Part shown: positions 23,863 to 31,788 of the stretch, in pieces
Position numbering within the stretch: the stretch's first letter is position 1
Layout: each line of letters begins with the position of its first letter
Assembly (NCBI RefSeq): GCF_030813055.1
Contig: NZ_JAUSTW010000001.1
Coordinates: 186,001-250,000, forward strand
DNA: 64,000 nucleotides
Direction: 5' to 3'
DNA from: Neobacillus ginsengisoli
GTDB lineage: Bacteria > Bacillota > Bacilli > Bacillales_B > DSM-18226
Position numbers and translations under genes: made by a program
Notes under the pieces: generated by a model
What the model was told of the DNA's origin: nothing
Database searches by the model: none
Seen by the model: the letters and a program-made list of their open reading frames with translations, nothing else

Positions 23863-24963
23863 GTGAAAATTGAGGAAGAATACAAGATTAAAGAGGACAG
23901 CACGGAAAAAGATTTGGAAGAAACACCAATAGAAGATGTTGAGGAGGAAACAGTCCCCGTTAATTATTCAATTAGTAGTTATGGGGCGGATTATCCTATT
24001 GACAGTTTAATAAAACGTATTACAAGAGGAGTTATTTTTGTTCCAAATTTTCAACGTGGGTATGTATGGAAACCTGAACATGCTTCAAGGTTCATTGAAT
24101 CTTTACTTTTAGGTTTACCTGTACCTGGGATATTCTTGGCAAAGGAATCAGAAACAGAAAAGCTTTTAGTAATTGATGGGCAGCAAAGATTGTGGTCCTT
24201 ACTATATTTTTATGAGGGGCGCTTTCCTGGAGGAAGAAAGTTTGCATTAAAAGGTGTAAATACAGAGTTTGAAGGACATACATATGAATCACTTCCAGAA
24301 AGTTTTAGAACTCACTTGGATGATTGTATTATCCATGCAACAGTAATTAAACAGGAAGAACCAAACGATGATAATACAAGTATTTATCACATATTTGAAA
24401 GACTTAATACTGGAGGAGTAAGATTACAACCTCAAGAGATTAGGGCTTGTATATATCACGGTCCTTTAAATGAAATACTCCATGAACTAAATAATAACGA
24501 TTCGTGGAGAAAATTGTTTGGTCCAATAAACAAAAATATGAAAGATCAAGAATTAATTTTACGATTTTTTGCTTTGAATTTTTTAGGTCATGAGTATAAA
24601 AATCCATTAAAGGAATTTTTAAATATTTATATGAGTAAAAATAAAAATTTCACATTACATAAACCTGAAATATTATTTTTAACTTTTGAAAGAACTGTTG
24701 ATGAGATATTAAATTATATTGGTCCTTCTGCGTTCAAGCCAAATCGTGCGCTAAGAACAGCGGTATTCGATGCTGTAATGGTAGGGATTTCCAAGAGGTT
24801 AGAGAAGGGCGAAATAAAAAATAAAGAAGAGATAAAATTAAAATATGCTGAGTTATTAGAAGATGAGGAATTTCAAATTGCGACTCGTTCTTATACCACT
24901 CAAGAAGCTGCGGTTAAGAAAAGGTTAGACTTAGCTATTAAATTTTTCGGTGAAATTGAATGA
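23863..24963 (+). CDS. DUF262 (ParB/Srx-fold, GmrS-like) protein
   Basis: GTG 23863 follows AGAGAGGGG. After an acidic leader (residues 1-35), the 366-residue protein shows DUF262 features: VPNFQRGYVWKPEHA, LLVIDGQQRLWSLL (the DGQQR nucleotide motif) and HIFERLNTGG. In GmrSD and BrxU enzymes this domain uses NTP hydrolysis to direct a nuclease domain against modified DNA, but the C-terminal DUF1524 nuclease is absent here. Its stop overlaps the start of the HEPN gene by ATGA, so the two proteins are made together and probably act as a pair. A defence or toxin-antitoxin function is inferred. Confidence 0.82.
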   Translation: MKIEEEYKIKEDSTEKDLEETPIEDVEEETVPVNYSISSYGADYPIDSLIKRITRGVIFVPNFQRGYVWKPEHASRFIESLLLGLPVPGIFLAKESETEKLLVIDGQQRLWSLLYFYEGRFPGGRKFALKGVNTEFEGHTYESLPESFRTHLDDCIIHATVIKQEEPNDDNTSIYHIFERLNTGGVRLQPQEIRACIYHGPLNEILHELNNNDSWRKLFGPINKNMKDQELILRFFALNFLGHEYKNPLKEFLNIYMSKNKNFTLHKPEILFLTFERTVDEILNYIGPSAFKPNRALRTAVFDAVMVGISKRLEKGEIKNKEEIKLKYAELLEDEEFQIATRSYTTQEAAVKKRLDLAIKFFGEIE

Positions 24964-25472
24964 GAAATATTGAAATAGTCCGATACAAACAAAAGTTGGA
25001 TAACTTATTTAAAGTGTATGATCAATTACCTGAAGGAAATGATTTAATAAAGTCCCACTGGTCTAGATATTTATGTATCTTAACTTCAGGGTTTATTGAG
25101 CATTCATTACGTCAGATATTAATAAGCTATATAGAAAAAACTTCATCTCGAAAAACATCTAGTTATGCGATAAAAAACATTAGCCAATTTCAGAATGCTA
25201 AGATGACTAAAATATATGACATTTTAAAGCTTTTCTGTAATGAATGGGAAGAGCAAATTAAGGAAAAAACTCAGGGGCAACTACAAGAACATGTAGATAG
25301 TATTGTAAACAACAGACACAATATTGCACATGGAAAAGATGTTGGAATTTCATATGTTGTAATTAGTAACTACTATAAAAGTGCAGTTTCAGTCATCCAA
25401 ATAATTGAAGATATTCTATACCCAGAGGAAGCACAAGTAGAAGTCCAAGAAGAATTTGCAAAAGTTAATTAA
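24960..25472 (+). CDS. HEPN-domain protein (MAE_28990-like)
   Basis: The 170-residue protein has a HEPN fold signature: a conserved LTSGFIEHSLRQIL helix near residue 40 and NNRHNIAHGKDVG (R-x4-H) near residue 118, the catalytic motif of HEPN RNases. It is similar in layout to MAE_28990/MAE_18760 proteins that pair with DUF262 proteins. It overlaps the DUF262 gene by four bases. The likely role is RNA cleavage on infection, with the DUF262 partner as sensor or regulator; this is inference. Confidence 0.77.
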   Translation: MRNIEIVRYKQKLDNLFKVYDQLPEGNDLIKSHWSRYLCILTSGFIEHSLRQILISYIEKTSSRKTSSYAIKNISQFQNAKMTKIYDILKLFCNEWEEQIKEKTQGQLQEHVDSIVNNRHNIAHGKDVGISYVVISNYYKSAVSVIQIIEDILYPEEAQVEVQEEFAKVN

Positions 25473-25590
25473 AATTTTTATGTTGTATAGGAATTGAATC
25501 CAATACTTAAATGAGTAACTATAAAAGTTACTCATTTGTCATTTATTTTAAAAATAAAAGTTGAACCTTATTAACGGGGGCAAAAATAAG

Positions 25591-26121
25591 ATGATTAATT
25601 GGCAGTTCTATCCTAAATCTCAGCGTATAACAGCTGATTTAGAACAAGTATTAAAAGTATTTTATAAACATTCAGAAACGATTAAATCTCCTGAAAGAAT
25701 GTTAAGTAGTAATGACGTACTACGAGTGATAAAAGAAGACCTGGAAATACTTCATTATAAAGTGGAAAGTGGAAAAGGTAATATGGTTCGAGTTCCAGTT
25801 CTATATGGTAAAAATGGAGCACTAGAAAAATCATTTAACGCGGACGCATTTAATGAAAGTTTAGGGATAGTGATAGAAGTTGAGGCAGGGAGAGCTGTTG
25901 ACAATAATCAGTTTCTCAAGGATTTATTTCAAGCCTGTATGATGGATGGGGTTTCTTATTTAGTTATTGCTGTTAGAAATTTTTACCGTACTAAGGCAAA
26001 CAATTCTAAAGGATATAAAGAGGATAAGGATTTTGAAGATATAAATTTGTTTTTTGAAACTTTATATGCAAGTGCAAGATTGGATTTACCCTTGTCTGGA
26101 ATATTAATAATTGGATACTAA
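25591..26121 (+). CDS. Restriction-endonuclease-like protein
   Basis: The 176-residue protein starts MINWQFYPKSQRIT and contains a putative active site: an aspartate in FNADAFN followed by GIVIEVEAGRA with E-x-E, the variant seen in BamHI and BglII. NNQFLKDLFQACMM and the terminal LPLSGILIIGY are conserved-looking blocks of a widespread uncharacterised family that I know by pattern only. ATG 25591 is used; the site upstream (CGGGGG) is poor and TTG 25561 is an alternative. It is separated from the HEPN gene by 118 bases and may be an independent unit. No methyltransferase is adjacent. Confidence 0.6.
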   Translation: MINWQFYPKSQRITADLEQVLKVFYKHSETIKSPERMLSSNDVLRVIKEDLEILHYKVESGKGNMVRVPVLYGKNGALEKSFNADAFNESLGIVIEVEAGRAVDNNQFLKDLFQACMMDGVSYLVIAVRNFYRTKANNSKGYKEDKDFEDINLFFETLYASARLDLPLSGILIIGY

Positions 26122-26228
26122 TATGTTTAATTTTTTTCCTCTGTTTGTAGAGCAGTGCAAACACATCTCCAAAATAATAATGACAAAGTATTCTAATATC
26201 CAGGAAGAACTTGAATAAAACAGAAAAA

Positions 26229-26280
26229 TTTCACACACAAAAAATGCACCTAAAAATAGGTGCGTTTTTTGTGTGTGAAA
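26229..26280. terminator. Long-stem bidirectional terminator
   Basis: A 24-bp stem (26229-26252 with 26257-26280, one G-T pair) encloses a 4-base loop and contains A and T runs on both sides. The rest of 26122-26465 shows nothing convincing; an ATG at 26321 behind AAGGAGG opens only a 61-codon frame overlapping the repressor gene end. Confidence 0.85.
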
Positions 26281-26465
26281 ACTTAAGTGAAAAGCCATAT
26301 TCCGAGCAAAAAAGGAGGTAATGTTTAAAATATCATTTTCCCAAGAAAAAGCATTTCTTCGTAAAACCAAGCAATTCTTATTTTACAATTGCATAATATG
26401 TTCTATACCTATTGTTTATGCATCTGAATTCAAACATGGACAAAAAACAGCAAACAAAATCGTTT

Positions 26466-26912
26466 TTATCCTCTTTTATCTTTCCTGTCTAAATAGAACT
26501 CTGTAAACAATATCACTTCATCCAATAATTCCTTTCCTCCGCGGCTGAATAAAGAAAGCAGTTCACGGTGCGTGTGCGTGACATCCCAAAGTCCATCAAT
26601 TTCTTCTATATCGAGTGTCTCTATGGCATTGTCAATCTCTTTCCTTAAGACCATCATTTTTCGGAGAGCTTCCTTCTCAAATACCTTGTCTAACCCTTCA
26701 TTCTCTCCGACTACCTGGTAGCGAATCAGTTCATTTGGATCGATGTCGAGCTCTTTAAAAATGCGGATAATCATATCTTTCGTTGGATTTTCGAATTTCC
26801 CACTCTCAAGTAGCGACACATAGGCATTGCTTGCGCCAATCTTCTCCGACAATTTCCTTGCGCTCATTCCCTTTTTCAATCGCTGCTGCTTGATAAAATG
26901 CTGCAATTCCAT
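26466..26912 (-). CDS. XRE-family repressor
   Basis: The 148-residue protein begins with a Cro/CI-type helix-turn-helix: IKQQRLKKGMSARKLSEKIG then SNAYVSLLESGK. The remaining part (about 70-148) is helical, as in small SinR-like or phage repressors. The gene is divergent from the 49-codon gene and recombinase, with 181 bases between the starts, so it is the natural candidate to repress the excision genes in growing cells. This regulatory link is inferred from position. Confidence 0.85.
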   Translation of the reverse strand: MELQHFIKQQRLKKGMSARKLSEKIGASNAYVSLLESGKFENPTKDMIIRIFKELDIDPNELIRYQVVGENEGLDKVFEKEALRKMMVLRKEIDNAIETLDIEEIDGLWDVTHTHRELLSLFSRGGKELLDEVILFTEFYLDRKDKRG

Positions 26913-27044
26913 TCCTAAACCACCACCAGCTAAAAAAAAATAAAAAAAAATAAATTTATTTTTCAGTTTTCCTTTGATTTGAGTATATCACAGTGTATCC
27001 TACAAAAAACAAAATAAACACTAATCGAAAATTGATTATTTTTA

Positions 27045-27072
27045 CATAGGACAATTAATAGATACATAGAGT
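27045..27072 (+). promoter_or_regulatory. Candidate sigma-E-type promoter of the recombinase unit
   Basis: CATA at 27045-27048 and CATAGAGT at 27065-27072 are separated by the same distance as the identical pair before spoVID (54498-54525). CATAGAGT is close to the sigma-E -10 consensus. The element recombinase of skin is known to be expressed in the mother cell under sigma-E. The match is by eye. Confidence 0.45.
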
Positions 27073-27093
27073 AATAGTACGGGGGGAAGGAAC

Positions 27094-27243
27094 ATGAAAA
27101 AGTTCAAATTCAACTTCAAGCCTTCTGATTCGGGTAAACAAGCAGAGGAAATCATCCAGGAACTCGTCGAGCAAACCATCAAAAAAGTCTTAGCGGAGCA
27201 GGAAACAAAGTATTATAATAGATTGAAAGAACATACCTCTTAG
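27094..27243 (+). CDS. 49-aa protein upstream of the recombinase
   Basis: A short gene reads MKKFKFNFKPSDSGKQAEE and ends RLKEHTS with stop at 27241-27243. A GGGGAAGG ribosome site lies just upstream. The middle is an amphipathic helix rich in Glu, Gln and Lys. It is the first gene behind the candidate sigma-E promoter and is followed after 37 bases by the serine recombinase, with a terminator-like hairpin between. Large serine recombinases need a small directionality factor to excise, and SPbeta uses the 58-residue SprB. This protein is a positional candidate for that role. No homology was recognised. Confidence 0.65.
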   Translation: MKKFKFNFKPSDSGKQAEEIIQELVEQTIKKVLAEQETKYYNRLKEHTS

Positions 27244-27264
27244 GAAGCTAAGAGGTATTTTTTT
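27235..27264 (+). terminator. Hairpin between the small gene and the recombinase
   Basis: ACCTCTTAG (27235-27243) pairs with CTAAGAGGT (27248-27256), followed by a T run. It may set a ratio between the small protein and the recombinase by partial termination. Confidence 0.75.
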
Positions 27265-27280
27265 GTATTGGAGGTTTTCC

Positions 27281-28903
27281 ATGAGTAATATTGCAGCCAT
27301 TTATGTTCGTGTATCGACGCAAAAAGAAAGTCAAAAGGATTCACCAGAACACCAAAAAATGCTCTGTGAAGAAAAAGCAAAAGATCTGGGTCTGCAAATT
27401 CAATATGTATATGAAGACCATTCCTCTGGAACAAGCATCATAGGTCGTCCTGAAATTATCAATATGCTGGCTGATGCCCAAAGAGGGTATTTTTCCACCA
27501 TAATATTTGCATCACTTTCCCGTTTTGCGAGGGATACCCAGGACGCCCTTGATTTAAAAAAGAAATTTGTCGATGTATTAGGAATTCGCCTGATTTCAAT
27601 TGAAGACGTGTATGATTCAAAAACAAATAATAATGAAATGATGTTTACAGTTATTAGCGTCATCAACCAAGAACTGTCCAAGCAAATAAGTGTTGCATCA
27701 AAGCGTGGTATTCAAAAAAGCGCATTGAGAGGGAATTTTACAGGAAGCACTGCTCCTTTTGGCTATAAAAAGATATTGATTGATGTAGGGGGCGAAAAAA
27801 GAAAATCTCTCGAAATTCTTCCCGAACAGTCAAAATGGGTTAAGATGATTTTTGGCTTATATGTTCATCAAAACATGGGAGAAAAAGCGATTGTCAATTA
27901 CTTAAACAATGAGGAAGTTCCTGCTCCAAGATCAGGTGCTTGGGGATATAAAAAAAAGGGGGTACTTCAGCAAGATGGAGTTTGGGGAACTACAACCATT
28001 CAAAGGATTCTCCAAAATGAAGCCTATACAGGAAGAAATGTATTTAATAAGTATGAATCAAAAATCATTTACCCAGATATTCATAATACAAGAAACAAGA
28101 AAAAAATATTACGGCAAAGAAATAAAGAAGATTGGATTCGGATGGAAGAGCCATTATGGGAAGCACTCATAGATGATGAAACGTTTCAAAAAGCGCAGGA
28201 AATAAGATTGCTTCGTGGAGGAGGAACACGTGGAGGCATCAGAAAATTAACCGTAAATGCCTTTGCTGGAATTGCAAAATGCGCCCACTGCGGCAGCAAT
28301 TTTGTTTCCATGAAAAGCGGGAAGGTTGGAAAAGAAGGTCAGGAGTACCGATATTTAATCTGTTCCCGTCGAAGAAGGCTTGGGGTCAGCGGATGCGAAA
28401 ATGAGCTATGGGTTCCGTATGAAAAATTTCGGGATGAACTCCTGACTGAATTGACGCTGTTCCTAAGGGATGCCATTGACGTAGAAGCCATAGCAGAAGA
28501 AGTGAAAGTCCCTACCTATAATAAAGAAGATGATGGGAAGCAAAAAATAGAAAAGCTTGAACAGCAAATCAATGAAAACCGCAAATTCATTTTTGAACTG
28601 CGAAAACAGTACATGAGAGGGGACATTAAAGACGAAACGCAGTATCTTTATGAAAAAGGGCTTTTTGAAAAAGAAATTGAAGACCTTTTAAAGAAGCAAC
28701 AAGCGATTACAGTCCGTGAACTTCCAAAACCACCAAGTAATGAAGAGGTAAAAGAGTCAATAAAAAAAGCTTTAGAGGAGCTTCAGCATTTAAACTTTTC
28801 AGATGTCAAAACTTTGCAGATGACGTTGCAGCAGCTTATTCATAAAATTGAAATTTTTAAAGATGGATCAGTGGATGTATATACTCCACTTGGAAAATTA
28901 TAG
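27281..28903 (+). CDS. Large serine recombinase of the gerE element
   Basis: ATG 27281 follows TTGGAGG. The 540-residue enzyme has an N-terminal resolvase catalytic domain (IYVRVSTQ with Ser12; FASLSRFARD with conserved arginines), a recombinase domain from about residue 160 (GNFTGSTAPFGYKK, ILQNEAYTGRN), a zinc ribbon beginning CAHCGSNF near residue 334 and ending with GCEN near 371, and a long coiled coil from about 395 to 480. This is the order of SpoIVCA, which excises skin from sigK. The gene ends 30 bases before the restored part of gerE and reads towards the junction. It is the likely enzyme for both integration and excision. Confidence 0.95.
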   Translation: MSNIAAIYVRVSTQKESQKDSPEHQKMLCEEKAKDLGLQIQYVYEDHSSGTSIIGRPEIINMLADAQRGYFSTIIFASLSRFARDTQDALDLKKKFVDVLGIRLISIEDVYDSKTNNNEMMFTVISVINQELSKQISVASKRGIQKSALRGNFTGSTAPFGYKKILIDVGGEKRKSLEILPEQSKWVKMIFGLYVHQNMGEKAIVNYLNNEEVPAPRSGAWGYKKKGVLQQDGVWGTTTIQRILQNEAYTGRNVFNKYESKIIYPDIHNTRNKKKILRQRNKEDWIRMEEPLWEALIDDETFQKAQEIRLLRGGGTRGGIRKLTVNAFAGIAKCAHCGSNFVSMKSGKVGKEGQEYRYLICSRRRRLGVSGCENELWVPYEKFRDELLTELTLFLRDAIDVEAIAEEVKVPTYNKEDDGKQKIEKLEQQINENRKFIFELRKQYMRGDIKDETQYLYEKGLFEKEIEDLLKKQQAITVRELPKPPSNEEVKESIKKALEELQHLNFSDVKTLQMTLQQLIHKIEIFKDGSVDVYTPLGKL

Positions 28904-28917
28904 GGTGAGTTATGCCA

Positions 28918-28945
28918 CCATATCCAACTTCGAATGCCATGCAAA
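28918..28945. other. Right junction (attR) of the gerE element
   Basis: The gerE frame resumes at AATGCCATG (28933-28941). Upstream bases CATATCCAACTTCG resemble, without matching, the CATATTTCA of the left junction. Cores AATG or ATG are the only exact matches between the junctions. Confidence 0.7.
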
Positions 28946-29013
28946 AGCTTGGTGTCAAGGGGCGTTCACAAGCAGTTGTAGAGCTCCTTCGAATGGGAGA
29001 GCTAGAACTTTAA
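28933..29013 (+). CDS. gerE: gerE, 3' part (last 26 codons)
   Basis: The frame reads NAMQKLGVKGRSQ and ends RMGELEL with TAA at 29011-29013, the known C-terminus of GerE. It has no start or promoter of its own and makes sense only after joining to 253-405. The good preservation of this cut-off end, with no substitutions visible against the expected GerE pattern and an intact stop, argues that the joined gene is still under selection. A hairpin, ACCGGC/GCCGGT, follows at 29015-29047. Confidence 0.93.
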   Translation, partial: NAMQKLGVKGRSQAVVELLRMGELEL

Positions 29014-29194
29014 TCATGACCGGCATCCTTATGGGAGGCCGGTTCATTATTTATCCGGGAAGATTCCGCTTGAAATTTTGGCGAAAAAAGTAGAAAATAA
29101 GAGAAAAGCTTTAAGACAATCAACTGTTATTAATATATTTTTTTATGCAAGAAATGGTCTTGAGGGGAAAGCCTATTTTAGGGGTGTTTTATAG

Positions 29195-29644
29195 ATGGAA
29201 CTCGAAAATATACAAAAAGTGAACGGTGATATTGTCGCTAATATTGAAAAAGATTTACGCTACATATCCGGGATTATTAAGCAAAAGGGTAGAGAAATGC
29301 TGAGTAATTATAAAATTACTCCACCGCAATTTGTTGCATTGCAGTGGCTTTTTGAAGATGGAGATATGACCATCGGAGAGCTTTCAAATAAAATGTTTCT
29401 AGCCTGCAGCACAACGACCGATCTGGTTGATCGGATGGAGAAAAACATGTTGGTCATCCGGGTAAAAGATCCGAGTGATCGCCGTGTAGTTAGAATTCAC
29501 TTGCTAGAAGAAGGCGAAAGAATCATTGATGAAGTAATTAAAAAACGCCAAGTGTATTTGGAAGAAGTGCTAAAGAATTTCTCTACTGAGGAAATTCAAT
29601 TTTTCCAAAGCAATTTGATGAAATTGCATCAAGAAATGCGTTAG
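29195..29644 (+). CDS. ysmB: MarR-family regulator (YsmB-like)
   Basis: The 149-residue protein shows the MarR winged helix: TPPQFVALQWL, then MTIGELSNKMFLACSTTTDLVDRMEK as helix-turn-helix and KDPSDRRVVRIHL as the wing. In B. subtilis the gene between gerE and racE is ysmB, of the same family. The ligand and targets are unknown. It is followed after 15 bases by the glutamate racemase gene, so they probably share a transcript. Confidence 0.9.
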   Translation: MELENIQKVNGDIVANIEKDLRYISGIIKQKGREMLSNYKITPPQFVALQWLFEDGDMTIGELSNKMFLACSTTTDLVDRMEKNMLVIRVKDPSDRRVVRIHLLEEGERIIDEVIKKRQVYLEEVLKNFSTEEIQFFQSNLMKLHQEMR

Positions 29645-29659
29645 AATGAGGCGAGAGGT

Positions 29660-30454
29660 TTGAAACAACCAATAGGTGTTATTGACTCCGGTGTTGGTGG
29701 ATTAACTGTAGCAAAAGAGGTCATGAGGCAGCTTCCAAATGAAAAAATAATCTATTTGGGGGATACAGCTAGGTGCCCATACGGCCCAAGATCTCTTAAG
29801 GAAGTAAAAAGGTTCACTTGGGAAATGACATCTTTTTTATTAGAAAAAAAGATAAAAATGCTTGTGATTGCGTGCAATACGGCAACTGCCGCCGTGCTTG
29901 ATGAAATTCGCAGGGAACTGAGAATACCGGTGCTCGGGGTAATCAATCCCGGTGCACGTGCGGCAATCAAGCGGACAAAGAACTACCGGGTTGGGATTAT
30001 CGGCACAGAAGGAACCGTTAAAAGCGGTGCTTATGAAAAGGCATTAAAATCGTTAAATAGCAGACTTTTTGTAAAAAGCCATGCATGTCCAAAATTTGTT
30101 CCTCTTGTTGAGAGTGGAGAATATGATGGACCAATTGCAGAAAGAATTGTCGACGAAGCGTTACAGCCCTTACTTCAACAAAATTTAGATACGCTTATTT
30201 TAGGGTGCACCCATTATCCATTGCTTGAACCGTTGATTAAAACTGTAATGGGGGATCAAGTCCATGTCATTAGTTCAGGTGATGAGACTGCAAGAGAAAT
30301 CAGTGCAATCCTTCAATATAACAGCTTGCTTGATTCGGATGAGGACGAGCCGGACCATGATTTTTACACAACCGGTTCAACCGCTATTTTTTCAAAAATT
30401 GCTTCGCAGTGGCTTGGGATACCCATTAATAATGTAAATAAAATCAAATTATAA
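29660..30454 (+). CDS. racE: Glutamate racemase
   Basis: The 264-residue enzyme interconverts L- and D-glutamate to supply D-Glu for peptidoglycan. [20 protein letters not shown], the first catalytic cysteine in ACNTATAA and the second in LGCTHYPLL are all present. The TTG start follows GAGAGG. Its length fits RacE/MurI. The location before gerM matches B. subtilis racE. It is cytoplasmic and probably essential. A terminator follows. Confidence 0.96.
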   Translation: MKQPIGVIDSGVGGLTVAKEVMRQLPNEKIIYLGDTARCPYGPRSLKEVKRFTWEMTSFLLEKKIKMLVIACNTATAAVLDEIRRELRIPVLGVINPGARAAIKRTKNYRVGIIGTEGTVKSGAYEKALKSLNSRLFVKSHACPKFVPLVESGEYDGPIAERIVDEALQPLLQQNLDTLILGCTHYPLLEPLIKTVMGDQVHVISSGDETAREISAILQYNSLLDSDEDEPDHDFYTTGSTAIFSKIASQWLGIPINNVNKIKL

Positions 30455-30483
30455 ACAGAGGCCCCATGGGCTTCTGTTTTTTT
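30453..30483 (+). terminator. Terminator of the racE unit
   Basis: AAACAGA and GCCC pair with GGGC and TCTGTTT, followed by T. It overlaps the stop codon. Confidence 0.85.
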
Positions 30484-30601
30484 GTAACAATTTCATTGAA
30501 AATATTTTTAAAAGAATTTTTTCATTTCCGTACATAAAAAGGTCTAATTTTCTCTAAGGCTCGTATATATGATAGTACAAACTGTCTTGGGGGGAATAAA
30601 T

Positions 30602-31648
30602 ATGTCTAAAAATAAAGCTATAACCCTGGTTACGGCTATGTTTGCTTCTTCCGTATTATTATCAGGGTGCGGACTATTTGGCAGTGAAGTACAAAAGAAA
30701 ATAGATCCGCCAAAAAGTGTCGCAGTCACCGATAAAAATGTTAACAAGGATACTGCTTCTAAAAAGGAAAATGCCCAAGGGCTGGTAAAAACAGAACTAT
30801 ATCTTATTGATAAAAATGGCTATGTGGTTCCACAAACGTTAGCACTGCCAAAAACAGCTTCTCCTGCCAAACAGGCTTTGGAATATCTAGTTACCAATGG
30901 CCCCGTTTCTGAAATGCTGCCAAATGGTTTTAGGTCCGTTTTACCTGCGGATACATCCCTTTCTGTGGCCATTAAGGATGGGGTTGCAACCGTTGATTTT
31001 TCAAAAGAATTTAAGAATTACCAAGCTGCAGATGAATTGAAGATTCTTCAATCGGTGACCTGGACACTGACTCAATTTAATACTATCAAGCAAGTTAAGC
31101 TCCAGATGGCGGGTCATGAATTAACAGCAATGCCTGTAAAAGGGACTCCAATCAGTGAAAATCTATCAAGAGCGAACGGTATCAATATTGATACGGCTGA
31201 TGTTACGGATATTACCAATACAAAACCTGTCACAGTTTATTATATTGGCGGTGTTGAAGGTTCGTACTACTATGTTCCGGTTACCCGCAGGGTTAGTAAT
31301 AATGAGAAGGACAATATTGTTGCGGTGGTAAATGAATTAATTCAAGGGCCTAGTGAAAAATCTAACCTTTTATCTGAGTTTATGTCAGATGTAAAACTAC
31401 TTGGGACACCGAAGTTAGAAAATGGGAAGGTTACCCTGGACTTTAATGAGAATATTTACGGCAGCTTTAAGAAAAATATGATTTCACAGCATTTATTAGA
31501 TACCCTGGTTTTATCACTGACAGAACAAAATGGAATTAACCAAGTGGCTGTAACAGTAAAAGGTAAAGCAGGATTAGTCAATGAAAACGGAAAAAAATTA
31601 ACAGCACCTGTTACGCGTCCGGAAAAAGTAAATACGGGTAGTTTTTAA
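30602..31648 (+). CDS. gerM: Spore germination/sporulation lipoprotein GerM
   Basis: ATG 30602 follows GGGGGG. The 348-residue protein starts with a lipoprotein signal (ASSVLLSGCGLFG, lipid on the Cys). Two repeated GerMN domains follow, the first including VTNGPVSEMLPNG and the second VNELIQGPSEKS. GerM is made in the mother cell and belongs to the secretin-like envelope machinery needed for sporulation and germination. Position between racE and rph is as in B. subtilis. Sporulation-type control is expected from the family, but I could not assign a clear promoter. Confidence 0.93.
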   Translation: MSKNKAITLVTAMFASSVLLSGCGLFGSEVQKKIDPPKSVAVTDKNVNKDTASKKENAQGLVKTELYLIDKNGYVVPQTLALPKTASPAKQALEYLVTNGPVSEMLPNGFRSVLPADTSLSVAIKDGVATVDFSKEFKNYQAADELKILQSVTWTLTQFNTIKQVKLQMAGHELTAMPVKGTPISENLSRANGINIDTADVTDITNTKPVTVYYIGGVEGSYYYVPVTRRVSNNEKDNIVAVVNELIQGPSEKSNLLSEFMSDVKLLGTPKLENGKVTLDFNENIYGSFKKNMISQHLLDTLVLSLTEQNGINQVAVTVKGKAGLVNENGKKLTAPVTRPEKVNTGSF

Positions 31649-31681
31649 AAAAATATTTTTGTTATACTATATAGTGACCAT

Positions 31682-31718
31682 GAAAGAGGTTGGCTTTAAT
31701 GCTGCCTCTTCTTTATTT
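31682..31718 (+). terminator. Hairpin between gerM and rph
   Basis: AAGAGG with GGC pairs with GC and CCTCTT around a short loop; a short T-rich sequence follows. It may end gerM transcripts. Confidence 0.45.
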
Positions 31719-31788
31719 AGTTTAGCTGCCGGCCGAAATGCCGGTTAGAGAAGTGGGGGACTACCTCACAATGAAGGAGGAAGTTTTT

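Larger units (their letters stand above)
398..28940 (+). mobile_element. 28.5-kb intervening element inserted in gerE
   Basis: The two halves of gerE lie at the outer edges of this stretch, and each ends in frame at a shared AATG/ATG. A large serine recombinase sits at the right end, reading towards the right junction. Joining at AATG gives S-N-A-M-Q-K, and joining at ATG gives S-N-V-M-Q-K; both restore a 74-residue GerE. Known parallels are skin in sigK, with recombinase SpoIVCA, and SPbeta in spsM, both excised during sporulation. The cargo is mainly defence-like genes plus a plasmid-like module. I see no capsid, tail, portal or terminase genes, so this is not an intact phage. Excision is an inference from gene order and the restored reading frame. 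Confidence 0.9.

Noticed and set aside
26321..26506. 61-codon ORF with AAGGAGG upstream
   Set aside because: The spacing to ATG is too short, the product has no protein-like pattern, and it overlaps the end of the repressor gene on the other strand.
398..28940. Intact prophage
   Set aside because: The element has a phage-like repressor and recombinase, but no capsid, portal, terminase, tail or lysis genes were found.
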